From assembly GCA_027365175.1 (NCBI GenBank), contig DAHXNY010000007.1, positions 1 to 46,957 on the forward strand: a stretch of 46,957 nt of DNA, written 5' to 3'. Position 1 is the first letter of the stretch. Each line of letters begins with the position of its first letter. Source of the stretch: Microcaldota archaeon (GTDB taxonomy: Archaea > Micrarchaeota > Micrarchaeia > Micrarchaeales > CABMGC01). The notes under the pieces are model-generated. The model had not been told where the DNA came from. It did no database searches and worked only from the letters and a program-made list of their open reading frames with translations. Shown here piece after piece: positions 24,879 through 33,606 of the stretch. A program made the translations under genes and the position numbers.

Positions 24879-26942
24879 ATGCTTAAATATTTGGTCCTGT
24901 TGGCTCTACTGGCTGCGTCAGTCAGTGCAGCTTCCTATTCATCAGTACTAGCAAAATACAACATCTCTTCATCAGTAACGAGCATACTGGTTCCTGTGCC
25001 GCTGCAGTTTAAAGGGGCAAACTACACGCTCCTTTATCTTCATGGTAACCCTTATCTACTAGCGAATGATACGAACGGCACGCTTGTCTTCAGCAGCAAC
25101 ACTACATTCGCCGTTGCAGGCAACTACATAACGACCAATGCCCTCAGTTCCCCTTACATACATGAAGCATATGTACAGATGCAGAACTACGAAGCATCAT
25201 CGGCATCCTCTATAAACGACTGCACCCAGGAGACAGGGATCGCAGGCACAACAGGAGAAAACACATGTACCAATTCAAACTTCTGTGCATCATGCGGCAC
25301 AATACCAGTATGCAAGAAGGTGCTCTCAGGCACTGGAGGCCCGCTGGGCCCATTCGGCCAGGGCATAATGCAATTCGAAGCACAGTACTCCAACCTGACT
25401 TCCGACTACGCTGCTTTCTACTCGTCAGCAGAATACATAAACGCAAGCAATGCACAGTCCAGCGTCACGAGCATGAACAACGCCTTCAATCAAATATCTT
25501 CTATAACAAAGAAGATATACCAAAACCCTATCTTCCCTCCCACCGCAAACCTTACTGCATCGTCATACTCACAGTGCAACATCCCTGGCAACATAGGCCT
25601 AAGGTCTAATCTGTCATCAAGCAGCGGTCCATGGTACTGCAATGCTGTAGGCTTCTGCGCAGCTACTACCTACAACTATTCGGCTCTCAGCAGCATAAGC
25701 TCCCTCCTCTCAAGCATATCATCGCTTCCTATATCAAATGCTGCAGTCGCAACAATAGCAGGGAACCTGAGCAATACTGCATACTCATACTACAAGCCCA
25801 TACTGTACAGGCAGAAATCGGTGGTATACGCTCACATTCTAAACACAACGCTATTCGGCTATGGCAAACTTGTAAACAATTCATTAAACCTATCTGCGCA
25901 CATATCCAATTCAACCTTCGTAGGCGCGCTGTCTTCGCTTCAAAAGAGCTATGCGAACCTCTCCACAGACTATGTGAACCTCAATCTAACTTCCTATAAC
26001 AGGACTCTTGCTCTACAGATGGGCTCCCTGATTAGCCAGTACAAAACAGTAAATGCAACCTATTCATCAATAAAGAAGCTATCGGAATCTAATACCAAGC
26101 TGATAATCACATACCAGCTGGACTCAAATTCCCAGCCATCCCAGCTTTCTGCGCTCGCTTTCTCAGAATATGCCATAAACAATCAGGTATCATCCAAGAT
26201 CAGCAACACCAAGGCGACTTATTCGCAACTACAGTCGATAAACCAGAGCCTGCACACTATATCGGCGCAAGCGCCGATTCTTCCTGAGATCGCAAGGGCC
26301 TTCGATTCAGGAATAGTCACCTCAATAGAGGCAGGCATGTCGGCACCATACGCAATAAAGGTAGCTTCGGCTCCTGCATACGCCGCTCTCATCTCCCTTA
26401 TAATAGACCTGATACTTCTTGCGATACTCTTTGCACTCTACCTGCACCTTAACAGGAAGCACCACATGAGCGCAAAGCCTGAGGCAAGGAGGAACTGGCG
26501 CATAATCTTTGCAGTAGCCATTATACTGATAATACTTGATGTAGCCGCTACTTATTCATCAGCTATGCAGGCAAGCTCCTTCGCTCCTGCAAGCTCCTTC
26601 GTAGCAGCTGTAAACTCTGCAAAGACCGTCCTTATAATAAACAACGGAACCTCCGCAGGCATAACAAACTGCTCCAGACAGCTCTCAGCGGCACTCTCTT
26701 CGGAGGGTAAAACTGCATCCATCGTCAGCATATCCTCCACAGGATTATGCACGATCAACGGCTTCGTAGGCAACGAATCATCATGCCTGGATCACGCTGC
26801 AGCGGAGTCCTATCCTGCAATCGTGCTCTCGAACGGCAATTCATCATCCATAAACACCTATTCATTCTACGGATCCGCATTATTCGTCTCCGGAAGCGAC
26901 AGCTTCCTGAACCAGTGCATACCTGCACAACTCATCGGGTGA
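24879..26942 (+). CDS. Secreted surface protein with C-terminal membrane anchors
   Basis: 687 residues from ATG at 24879 (AAGGG about 10 bp upstream; a TTG at 24873 is also in frame). The signal peptide is MLKYLVLLALLAASVSA. A Cys-rich patch (about 110-150) and a Ser/Asn/Thr-rich helical ectodomain with many NxS/T sequons come next, then two membrane helices (about 505-530 and 550-570) separated by a short basic loop (HLNRKHHMSAKPEARRNWR), and a final Cys-containing domain. Family not recognised. It is followed 4 bp later by another membrane-anchored protein, so the two may form a complex at the cell surface. Confidence 0.65.
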   Translation: MLKYLVLLALLAASVSAASYSSVLAKYNISSSVTSILVPVPLQFKGANYTLLYLHGNPYLLANDTNGTLVFSSNTTFAVAGNYITTNALSSPYIHEAYVQMQNYEASSASSINDCTQETGIAGTTGENTCTNSNFCASCGTIPVCKKVLSGTGGPLGPFGQGIMQFEAQYSNLTSDYAAFYSSAEYINASNAQSSVTSMNNAFNQISSITKKIYQNPIFPPTANLTASSYSQCNIPGNIGLRSNLSSSSGPWYCNAVGFCAATTYNYSALSSISSLLSSISSLPISNAAVATIAGNLSNTAYSYYKPILYRQKSVVYAHILNTTLFGYGKLVNNSLNLSAHISNSTFVGALSSLQKSYANLSTDYVNLNLTSYNRTLALQMGSLISQYKTVNATYSSIKKLSESNTKLIITYQLDSNSQPSQLSALAFSEYAINNQVSSKISNTKATYSQLQSINQSLHTISAQAPILPEIARAFDSGIVTSIEAGMSAPYAIKVASAPAYAALISLIIDLILLAILFALYLHLNRKHHMSAKPEARRNWRIIFAVAIILIILDVAATYSSAMQASSFAPASSFVAAVNSAKTVLIINNGTSAGITNCSRQLSAALSSEGKTASIVSISSTGLCTINGFVGNESSCLDHAAAESYPAIVLSNGNSSSINTYSFYGSALFVSGSDSFLNQCIPAQLIG

Positions 26943-26946
26943 TATC

Positions 26947-27528
26947 ATGGCGACAAAGAAGGATAAGAAAGAGAGTACCACTAAAAAAGTCGAGAAGGAA
27001 GCAAGGAAGGCAGGCAGTTCCTCAGCAAGCAAGCAGCCAGACAAAAAGAGCAACAAGACTACTTATGCCGTAATAATAATAGCCATACTTGCAGTGGCTG
27101 CGATAATAATCTACTCCGTATCTTTCCAATCAAACGCATCCGTTCCATTCTCTACATTCAAACAGAACTTCAACAATGCGCAGAGGGTAAGCATAACCTC
27201 CACATACAACACGGAGGGGCAGTTTATAAACGAGAGCCAGTGCTTCTCCTCAATAATACAGATAGTATCACACACCAGGCTGCCCAGCACCATAGACTTC
27301 TACCTGATAAACCAGACCTCCTGCACCTATTCAAAGACAGGGCTCGGCAACCAGGTCAACCCTATAACGACAAATGCCTCATACTGCAGAGGAAAAGCAT
27401 TTAATGAGACGGGTGTATTCCTAAACTACAGCCTGGGGAACTACACCTACATAGAGCCTCAACACATGTACATATACGGCGACTCTCCATACATGAAGGC
27501 ATGCCCCATAGCTGCAGACTTTGCTTGA
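26947..27528 (+). CDS. Membrane-anchored exported protein, unknown
   Basis: 193 residues. A highly charged Lys/Glu/Ser tail (1-40) precedes one membrane helix (about 40-60, TYAVIIIAILAVAAIIIYSV) and an ectodomain with four or five Cys and several sequons. The charged-tail-plus-helix layout is like that of the FKBP at 4725. It starts 4 bp after the previous stop, so they are an operon. Function unknown. Confidence 0.6.
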   Translation: MATKKDKKESTTKKVEKEARKAGSSSASKQPDKKSNKTTYAVIIIAILAVAAIIIYSVSFQSNASVPFSTFKQNFNNAQRVSITSTYNTEGQFINESQCFSSIIQIVSHTRLPSTIDFYLINQTSCTYSKTGLGNQVNPITTNASYCRGKAFNETGVFLNYSLGNYTYIEPQHMYIYGDSPYMKACPIAADFA

Positions 27529-27598
27529 AGGGACAGGTTTCTATTTCTGCATGAAAAACTGCTATGGTGCAACTCGCAAGCAGCTATTATGTTAGAAC

Positions 27599-27662
27599 CT
27601 GCTTAACATTGTGAGCGGGAAATCCCACACCCTCTTTAGAGGGCTCCCTTCAGGGGCGGGAG
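27599..27662 (+). mobile_element. Insertion-sequence end remnant
   Basis: TTGTGAGCGGGAAATCCCACAC and its flank match the end at 721-770. They are followed by two hairpins with CTTTAGAG-like and CTTCAGG-like loops (CCCTC-TTTA-GAGGG, then CCC-TTCA-GGG inside CTCCC/GGGAG). No transposase is adjacent. The open frame of the Fic fragment begins at its edge, so this looks like the scar of an insertion that cut the Fic gene. Confidence 0.6.
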
Positions 27663-27663
27663 G

Positions 27664-27936
27664 ATGTCACATCCCATAGAAAAGGCCACTATCGCACATT
27701 ATAAGTTTTATAGAATCCATCCCTTTCTTGACGGTAATAAAAGAGTCTGCCGATTGATCTTCAATAAGACACTGTTCGATGAAGGCTTTCCGCTTCTCAA
27801 TGTCTCTCTAGAGAAAGAGCAGTATTCTGAGGCACTTATCGAAGCTGTTGAAAAAGATCAGGCTAAAAAGTTAACCGAATTCGTTCTTAAACAGTATTAT
27901 GCACAAGTCAAGGAGTTCCTAATAAAGTTTCAGTAA
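27664..27936 (+). pseudogene. Fic-domain protein, N-terminally truncated
   Basis: 90 residues remain. HPIEKATIAHYKFYRIHPFLDGNKRVCRLIFN carries the Fic motif HPFxDGNxR, with Lys where most Fic proteins have Gly (GNKR as in Doc). Fic enzymes transfer AMP or another nucleotide to a protein hydroxyl. The inhibitory helix and most of the helical core upstream are missing. The ATG lies inside the insertion-sequence scar. Probably inactive, but the catalytic loop is intact. Confidence 0.75.
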
Positions 27937-27960
27937 CATATATGGACAAAATGTATAATG

Positions 27961-28368
27961 CTAGATGCTGTACTCTGGGAAGTGCATCTTCAGCACATCC
28001 TCGGTTGCCCTGTTTATCTCCAGAACCTTCTTCATGGTCACATTGTAGTTGGACCTGCCTTTCGTGAATTCCGAGAGCTTGACAAAGTACCAGCCCTTAT
28101 TGTTCATGCGCCATGCAACATACGTGGGAAAAGCGGTATTCCTCTCCCACTCAAGCAGTTTGACGAACTGGTCTTCGTCTAAAGATAGGCTGCCCCTGTC
28201 CCAGGCCTTGCACTCAATGGATAAGCATACCTTGTCCTTTATAGCGATGATATCCGGCCCAAGTGCGTTCACTCCGGAACCAGCTGCCCTCATCACCGAA
28301 TAACCCATGCCATAAAGCTTATTGAGCAGCTCTCTCTCACTTCTTGCTCCTTTAACATACCTGTGCAC
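27961..28368 (-). CDS. hjc: Holliday junction resolvase Hjc
   Basis: 135 residues, normal for archaeal Hjc. It cuts four-way DNA junctions in recombination and fork repair. Motifs: KGARSERELLNKLYGMGYSVMRAAGSG, PDIIAI with D39, and IECKAWD with E52 and K54, forming the nuclease active site. It is convergent with the Fic remnant and divergent from the Toprim-DnaG operon. Confidence 0.92.
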   Translation of the reverse strand: MHRYVKGARSERELLNKLYGMGYSVMRAAGSGVNALGPDIIAIKDKVCLSIECKAWDRGSLSLDEDQFVKLLEWERNTAFPTYVAWRMNNKGWYFVKLSEFTKGRSNYNVTMKKVLEINRATEDVLKMHFPEYSI

Positions 28369-28441
28369 ATGGCCACCAAAGCATTTATAACCTTTTTATT
28401 ATATAAAGATTTAGAATAAGTTGCATTAAAGCGGTGTAAGT

Positions 28442-28522
28442 TTGATATTCAATATTTCGTCTGTAAACAAGCTGAAGGAGCTTTACAAGCTGCAGGGTTA
28501 CGTGCAGTTATACGACGAATGA
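28442..28522 (+). CDS. Possible 26-aa leader peptide
   Basis: A frame from TTG at 28442 to TGA at 28520-28522 codes MIFNISSVNKLKELYKLQGY plus six residues, just before the Toprim gene. It reads like a helical peptide and could be a small gene, a leader, or a remnant. The only support is the frame and its position in the operon. Confidence 0.25.
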   Translation: MIFNISSVNKLKELYKLQGYVQLYDE

Positions 28523-28547
28523 TACTCCGCCACCTGCAACTAATTTT

Positions 28548-28904
28548 GTGATAGAAGTGGAAAGGGAGCAAAGGAGCAAGGCAGTTTCACGCATAATGGC
28601 AGAGCTTGCGTGCTCAACAGTGATAGTTGAGGGCAAGCATGATGTAGATGCGCTTGCCAGCCTTGGTATAGCTGCGATAACTGAGGGCAGCATTGCAAGA
28701 AACAGGATAGAGGGCAAGATATGCCTGCTCATGGACAATGACAGGAGGGGCATACAGAGAAGGGAGAGGCTCTACAACAGGCTCCTTGAGATGGACAAAG
28801 GGATACGGATAGACATTGCCTCCGGGGAGAGGCTGCAGAAGATGCTCAATATAACTTCGATAGAGCAGCTCTGCGGGCCTGTCAGAGAGGCGATGTACAG
28901 GTGA
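28548..28904 (+). CDS. Small Toprim-domain protein
   Basis: 118 residues with GTG start. It is almost only a Toprim fold: TVIVEGKHDVDALASLG (E28) and LMDNDRRGIQRRERL (D63, D65). Single-domain Toprim proteins include RNase M5-like enzymes and primase accessory proteins. Its stop overlaps the region just before dnaG by a few bases, so both are co-translated and the link to DNA priming or RNA processing is likely. Exact activity unknown. Confidence 0.8.
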   Translation: MIEVEREQRSKAVSRIMAELACSTVIVEGKHDVDALASLGIAAITEGSIARNRIEGKICLLMDNDRRGIQRRERLYNRLLEMDKGIRIDIASGERLQKMLNITSIEQLCGPVREAMYR

Positions 28905-28909
28905 TAAAT

Positions 28910-30316
28910 ATGGCAAAAACATATCTTGAGATAGTAAAATACATGGTTGAATCAAAATTCAACATAGATGGAGTGGTTGACAAACCAGACATAATAGGCG
29001 CGGTCTTCGGACAGACTGAAGGCCTTCTCGGCAGCGAGCTTGACCTGAGGGAGCTCCAGAAGAACGGGAAGATAGGAAGGATAGAGATTGACGTTTCACA
29101 AACCTCCAACAAGAGCTACGGAAAGCTTCATCTGCCGGCATCGCTGGACAGGATAGAGACCTGCATACTAGCAGCAGCCATAGAGTCTGTGGACAGGGTT
29201 GGCCCTTACGAAGCTAAATTCGTGATAGACAAGATAGAGGACACAAGGTCTGAGAAGAGGAGAAAGGTTCTTACCAGAGCCAAAGAGCTCCTTAAGATTC
29301 TCATGAATACGGAGATACCCGACAGCAAGGAGATATCCGAAGTTGTGCAGTCAGAGCTTCGCGTAAGTGAAATAGCCGCATACGGCCCGGAGCACCTGCC
29401 AGCAGGTCCTGAAGTGGGCAAGAGCGATGAGCTGATAATAGTGGAGGGAAGAGCCGACGTACTTACACTGCTCAGGAATGATATGGCAAACGCAATAGCC
29501 GTAGGCGGTGCAGCATCGAACGTTCCAAAGTCAATAATAAACCTCTCAAGAGAGAAGGAGACCACTATCTTTGCAGACGGAGACAGGGGAGGCGACCTGA
29601 TAATAAGGTCGTTGCTCAATGTGGCAGAGGTGGACTTTGTGGCAAAAGCTCCAGACGGCAAGGAGGTCGAGGACCTTACAAGGAAGGAGATAATAAAGGC
29701 TATGCGGTCAAGGATACCTGTAGACCAGTACCTGAATGCAAGGCCTTCACAGCAGACGGGAAATCAGCACCACAGGAACTTCCCCCCAAGGCCCGAGCAG
29801 GAGCATAAGCCTGCAGCAGCTCCGGCCCCTGCCCCACGCCCTCCTCAGCAGCAGGTGCAGGAGCACGAATCCAGAGAGCCGGAAGTGCACGAACAGGAAG
29901 CGCATGAGAGCGGTATAAGCTCAATGGATGAAAGCCCTGACGACCTGCCTGTGATAGAGCGGGATGCAGGGATAGAGGACAGGAGGGGCTCTGAAGACGA
30001 TGCCAAGCCCGCCCTTGAATCGGTCATACTGACACAGCTGTCAAGCGGGCTTGACGAATTGTCAGGAACGCTCCGCTCAAGGCTCTATGACAGCATGGGC
30101 AACATGATAAAGGAGATACCCATAAGGGAGCTCCTTGTAACAGTCCAGGAGACCGACAATGTCTATGGAATAGTGCTGGATGGCGTTATAACACAACGGC
30201 TTCTCGAGCTGGCACAGAACAAGCGCATAAAGGCCATATATGGCATAAAGGCAAACCAGCTGAACAAAAGATACAGCAACATGGTGCTTTACACCAAGGA
30301 GAGCGGCAAGATCTGA
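28910..30316 (+). CDS. dnaG: Archaeal DnaG-type primase/exosome subunit
   Basis: About 468 residues from ATG at 28910, with GGTGAT 3 bp upstream; GTG at 28901 is the other option. The N-terminal domain (KTYLEIVKYMVESKFNIDGVVDKPDIIGAVFGQTEGLLG) is the archaeal DnaG type. The Toprim core has ELIIVEGRADV and TTIFADGDRGGDLII. A Pro/Gln/Glu-rich low-complexity insert (about 285-360 of the product) precedes the C-terminal helical domain. Archaeal DnaG makes primers in vitro and is a stable subunit of the RNA exosome. Confidence 0.93.
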   Translation: MAKTYLEIVKYMVESKFNIDGVVDKPDIIGAVFGQTEGLLGSELDLRELQKNGKIGRIEIDVSQTSNKSYGKLHLPASLDRIETCILAAAIESVDRVGPYEAKFVIDKIEDTRSEKRRKVLTRAKELLKILMNTEIPDSKEISEVVQSELRVSEIAAYGPEHLPAGPEVGKSDELIIVEGRADVLTLLRNDMANAIAVGGAASNVPKSIINLSREKETTIFADGDRGGDLIIRSLLNVAEVDFVAKAPDGKEVEDLTRKEIIKAMRSRIPVDQYLNARPSQQTGNQHHRNFPPRPEQEHKPAAAPAPAPRPPQQQVQEHESREPEVHEQEAHESGISSMDESPDDLPVIERDAGIEDRRGSEDDAKPALESVILTQLSSGLDELSGTLRSRLYDSMGNMIKEIPIRELLVTVQETDNVYGIVLDGVITQRLLELAQNKRIKAIYGIKANQLNKRYSNMVLYTKESGKI

Positions 30317-30417
30317 CTTAGCCGCTCTTCCTGCGGCCCTCCGTTACCGCAGTGTTCATTTTATACTATATGCTGAAGAATAAGCGGATATAATCAGGCA
30401 GGCTGGCAGCTCTGCAT

Positions 30418-32289
30418 TCAGCCGAAGTAAGGTCTCTTAGACAGGAGTATGTTCATTGTAAGAGGTGCTTTAGGCATTCCTATAGTCGCCTCATTTATCC
30501 TGTCTGCAAGTTCTGATACCGGCATGCTCGCATTCTTCTTATCCTTCTCTGCCCTTATCCTTACTGCAACGGTGCCATTGGCTATCTCCTTCTCACCGAC
30601 AACACAGATGTAAGGCACCCATTCCTTCTCTGCATTCATTATCTTCTTACTCAGCGTATTGTCAGTATCATCAACATCTGCCCTTATTCCGCTCTTTGCA
30701 AAGGTACCTGCGATCTCTACAGCTTGCGTTGTGAACTTCTCTGATATCGGGAGTATCCTTACCTGCGTAGGCGTTATCCACAATGGGAGTGCAGGCACTC
30801 TCTGACTGGCTTCATCTATGGATGCGAGCTCAAGAAGCGCATATATGACACGCTCTATCGCACCGCTTGGGCTGCAGTGCAGAACTATCGGATACCTCTT
30901 ATTGCCGCTCTTGTCGACATAGCTCATTCCATACCTCTCTCCGTTCTCATGGTCTATCTGCACCGTAGCTAAGGCTGTGGCTTTATCCGCAGAATCTATT
31001 ACGTTGAATTCAAACTTCGGATCAAAATACGCATACCTGAAATTCCACATCTCTATCAATGCGGGTTTTTTCAGTTCTGTAGAGACGATATTCTTTATGA
31101 AATCCGCATTTCCCTTCCAGAACTCTTCTGTGAACCTGAATGCGGCTTCATACTTGTCCATGCCTATCCCTATTCCTTTCAGCACGTCTACGCAGAACCT
31201 GAACTGGTCCCTGAACTCGGACATAGCATGGTCAAGATCCTCGCAAAGGGTGTGCATATCCGGCATGGAGAAGGCGCGCAGCCTCTTCAGGCCTGTAAGC
31301 TCCCCGCTCTTCTCCCTCCTGAAGCTGTATCTTGTAAGCTCATAGAACCTGAAAGGCAGATGCTTATATGATATGGTTGCATCATGGGCCATGAGGAACT
31401 GCCCGAAGTCTGCAGAGAACCTTAGGAAGTATTCCTTGTCATCGGACTTGAGTACATAGTGCCTTGCAGGGAACCTGTGCAGATATTCCTTGAGGGCAGG
31501 ATGTGCATAGTCATACATTATAGGGGTCTCTACCTCTACTGCACCGTAGTTTACCACTTTGGATGTGACATAATTCTCAAGAAGCGATTTTATCAGCTTG
31601 CCATTAGGGTAGTACCTGAAGTTTCCAGGATCAGAGCCAGGCTCATAGCCGACAAGCTGAAGCCTCTTCATGTGCGCTATGTGCGGAGGCTCCGTACTGT
31701 ATGTCCTGACCTTCTTTATCTCATAATCAGCAAACTTCTTCAGATTCACGCTCTTTGAAAAATTGAATTCAGAATAAGGCCATAGCTTTCCATGCTCATC
31801 CAGTATGTACCATGTAGAGACTACCTTGTCCTCTTCCTTAAGCGCCTGCGACTCCTCATCATTCTTCTGCTTGCTCTTGCCAGAAGGGGCAAAGCTCCTT
31901 GCCTGCTCTGCAAGCGGATGGCCTTTTATGTCGAGCATAAGCTTCTTGTTCCATCCAAAAGGCGCCTTTACAGCTTCATATTTGGCGCCAAGCTTCTCAT
32001 ACATGTACTCTATTATCCTCTTCGCATCCTTTGGACCTGAAAGGTCGCTGCTCAGATGCGCATAGGGGTATATAACAACCTTATTCCGCTTCAGGTTGTC
32101 CATAAATTTGCTAATGTCATTTATTGCAGAATCAGCGGCAGCTTCATCATCACCCTTCTCAACGCTTACAAGAACGACAAGAGCATCATTAACCATTATC
32201 TCCTTAAGCTCCACCTCATCATGCAGTTCTGCCTCTGCCTTGACAGGAGAAAATGCAATCTTATCAACGTCAAGCTCAAGTATTCTCAT
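30418..32289 (-). CDS. thrS: Threonyl-tRNA synthetase (archaeal form)
   Basis: 623 residues. The N-terminal ~140 residues (VVIYPYAHLSSDLSGPKDAKRIIEYM) are the archaea-specific D-aminoacyl-deacylase-like editing domain, not the bacterial TGS-SAD. The class II core follows with motif 2 region FYELTRYSFRREKSGELTGLKRLRAFSMPDMHT, motif 3 region PIVLHCSPSGAIERVIYALLE, and the anticodon-binding domain (PTQVRILPISEKFTTQAVEIAG). Complete and co-linear. It is convergent with dnaG. Confidence 0.95.
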   Translation of the reverse strand: MRILELDVDKIAFSPVKAEAELHDEVELKEIMVNDALVVLVSVEKGDDEAAADSAINDISKFMDNLKRNKVVIYPYAHLSSDLSGPKDAKRIIEYMYEKLGAKYEAVKAPFGWNKKLMLDIKGHPLAEQARSFAPSGKSKQKNDEESQALKEEDKVVSTWYILDEHGKLWPYSEFNFSKSVNLKKFADYEIKKVRTYSTEPPHIAHMKRLQLVGYEPGSDPGNFRYYPNGKLIKSLLENYVTSKVVNYGAVEVETPIMYDYAHPALKEYLHRFPARHYVLKSDDKEYFLRFSADFGQFLMAHDATISYKHLPFRFYELTRYSFRREKSGELTGLKRLRAFSMPDMHTLCEDLDHAMSEFRDQFRFCVDVLKGIGIGMDKYEAAFRFTEEFWKGNADFIKNIVSTELKKPALIEMWNFRYAYFDPKFEFNVIDSADKATALATVQIDHENGERYGMSYVDKSGNKRYPIVLHCSPSGAIERVIYALLELASIDEASQRVPALPLWITPTQVRILPISEKFTTQAVEIAGTFAKSGIRADVDDTDNTLSKKIMNAEKEWVPYICVVGEKEIANGTVAVRIRAEKDKKNASMPVSELADRINEATIGMPKAPLTMNILLSKRPYFG

Positions 32290-32377
32290 TAAATCCCGTT
32301 ATATCCTAAAAGTACTATACGGCCTAATATCTAAACCTTTCTGAGGCATAAACAAGGCCGTTTAAGAGTGGATAAAG

Positions 32378-32387
32378 TATATTTATA
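32378..32387 (+). promoter_or_regulatory. TATA box of truncated surface-protein gene
   Basis: TATATTTATA lies 26-35 bp before ATG 32413, implying a leaderless transcript that now runs into the recombinase remnant. Confidence 0.5.
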
Positions 32388-32412
32388 TTCCTTTCTTGGA
32401 TGATAATAGCTA

Positions 32413-32712
32413 ATGTCTTCTAATAGCATTGTTGGGAAAATGGCACGAAGCAATAACCTATACTTAATTGCGCTGTCATTCTGCATCTTCTCAGGTTTAG
32501 TTTCGGCGGCTCCAACTATACCTTCGAACATAGTGGCGTACCTCCCAATAACTCTCTCAAACTCCCAAAGTACAGCAGTGACTGCAAATACTCCAATTGC
32601 AATAGGCACCTATTCATCTTCAGGTAACATAATAGGCTTCAATGCAATCGCATATGCAAGATATGAGCTCCCTGAACTCAATAACACCGAATTCTTCTTC
32701 GCCAACGGCCCA
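32413..32712 (+). pseudogene. Surface protein, 5' fragment
   Basis: About 100 residues: signal peptide (LYLIALSFCIFSGLVSA), then IPSNIVAYLPITLSNSQSTAVTANTP and NAIAYARYELPELNNTEFFFANG. This N-terminus is the start of a large family of archaeal surface proteins, which continue after FFYANG with a W-rich segment. Here the reading changes abruptly at about 32712 to recombinase sequence in another frame, so the remainder is lost. The joined frame stays open to 33000 by chance, giving a meaningless tail. Confidence 0.75.
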
Positions 32713-32716
32713 CAGG

Positions 32717-33472
32717 ATGATAGAGTCGGCCTCGAATCCGAGGGACAAGGCGATAATAGCCCTGCTCTACGATTCGGGGATAAGGGTCGGCGAGCTGCTG
32801 AGCCTGAAGAAGAAGAGCGTCGACCTGGACAGCGAGCCGGGCCACGTGGTCGTAGACGGGAAGACCGGCATGAGGAAGATACCGATACTGTTCAGCGCCC
32901 CGTATCTCGCAGGCTACCTCGAAATGGAAAGGGGCAAAAAGCCGGACGACTATCTCTGGACCGGAATAGGCACGTGGAAGGGGTCCGCGAAGCTGGTTGA
33001 CGATTCCGCTATAAGGAAGATGCTGAAGATCGCAGCCAAGAGGGCCGGAATAGGGAAGCGCATATACCCACATCTATTCAGGCACAGCAGGGCCACATAC
33101 TATGCAAACAGGCTTACAGAGCAGCAGCTCAAGGCGCTCTTCGGATGGACCGGGGACAGCAGGATGGTAAGCATCTACGTGCACATGTCAGGCAGGGACA
33201 TAGACGATGCGGTGCTCCAGGCATACGGAAGGCAGCCTAAGGCTGCGGTAGTGCCCATATTGACTGAAAAGATATGCCCGAGATGCAGGTATGCCAATGG
33301 CATAGACTTCCTGCACTGCAGGAGGTGCGGAGCGCCCCTTGACGACAGTCAGGTCAACAGGGAGGACGTGCTGAAGAGGGCAGTAGCAGACCACCTCGAG
33401 GATCCGGAGTTCTTCGATGAGCTGATGTGCGCGTATCTAAAGAGGCAGAGGCAGAGGAAGAGGAAGGAATGA
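32717..33472 (+). CDS. Tyrosine recombinase, lacking N-terminal DNA-binding domain
   Basis: About 251 residues from ATG at 32717. The catalytic domain is complete: SGIRVGELLSLKKKSVDL (Arg I), HLFRHSRATYY (HxxR), FGWTGDSRMVSIYVHMSG (Trp and nucleophile Tyr). A four-Cys zinc ribbon follows (CPRCRYANGIDFLHCRRCGAPL) and a basic tail. The core-binding SAM-like domain expected before it is missing because the gene is joined to a surface-protein fragment. It is GC-richer than the flanks. It may have lost activity, or use another start. Confidence 0.75.
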   Translation: MIESASNPRDKAIIALLYDSGIRVGELLSLKKKSVDLDSEPGHVVVDGKTGMRKIPILFSAPYLAGYLEMERGKKPDDYLWTGIGTWKGSAKLVDDSAIRKMLKIAAKRAGIGKRIYPHLFRHSRATYYANRLTEQQLKALFGWTGDSRMVSIYVHMSGRDIDDAVLQAYGRQPKAAVVPILTEKICPRCRYANGIDFLHCRRCGAPLDDSQVNREDVLKRAVADHLEDPEFFDELMCAYLKRQRQRKRKE

Positions 33473-33552
33473 GATGATGGTAAAAGACATTGTTTACAAT
33501 GTACACTGTCGTCTTACGATAAACTTTTATTTGTTTGTTGTAGGATTTCTAC

Positions 33553-33576
33553 AAAGCCATAGTGCGGCATGGCTTT
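33553..33576. promoter_or_regulatory. Upstream operator half-pair of mer operon
   Basis: AAAGCCAT-N8-ATGGCTTT is a perfect inverted repeat whose right half overlaps the TATA box CTTTAAAT (33573-33580). Its geometry (8-8-8) equals that of the second operator. Confidence 0.6.
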
Positions 33577-33580
33577 AAAT
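33573..33580 (+). promoter_or_regulatory. TATA box of mer operon
   Basis: CTTTAAAT lies 23-30 bp before the ATG at 33603, fitting a leaderless mRNA. It is embedded between the two inverted repeats. Confidence 0.6.
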
Positions 33581-33582
33581 AG

Positions 33583-33606
33583 TCATATGTCTAAATATAC
33601 ATATGA
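33583..33606. promoter_or_regulatory. Downstream operator of mer operon
   Basis: TCATATGT-N8-ACATATGA is a perfect inverted repeat that overlaps the start codon at 33603. Its centre is 30 bp from that of the first repeat. A repressor dimer here would cover the transcription start. Confidence 0.65.
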
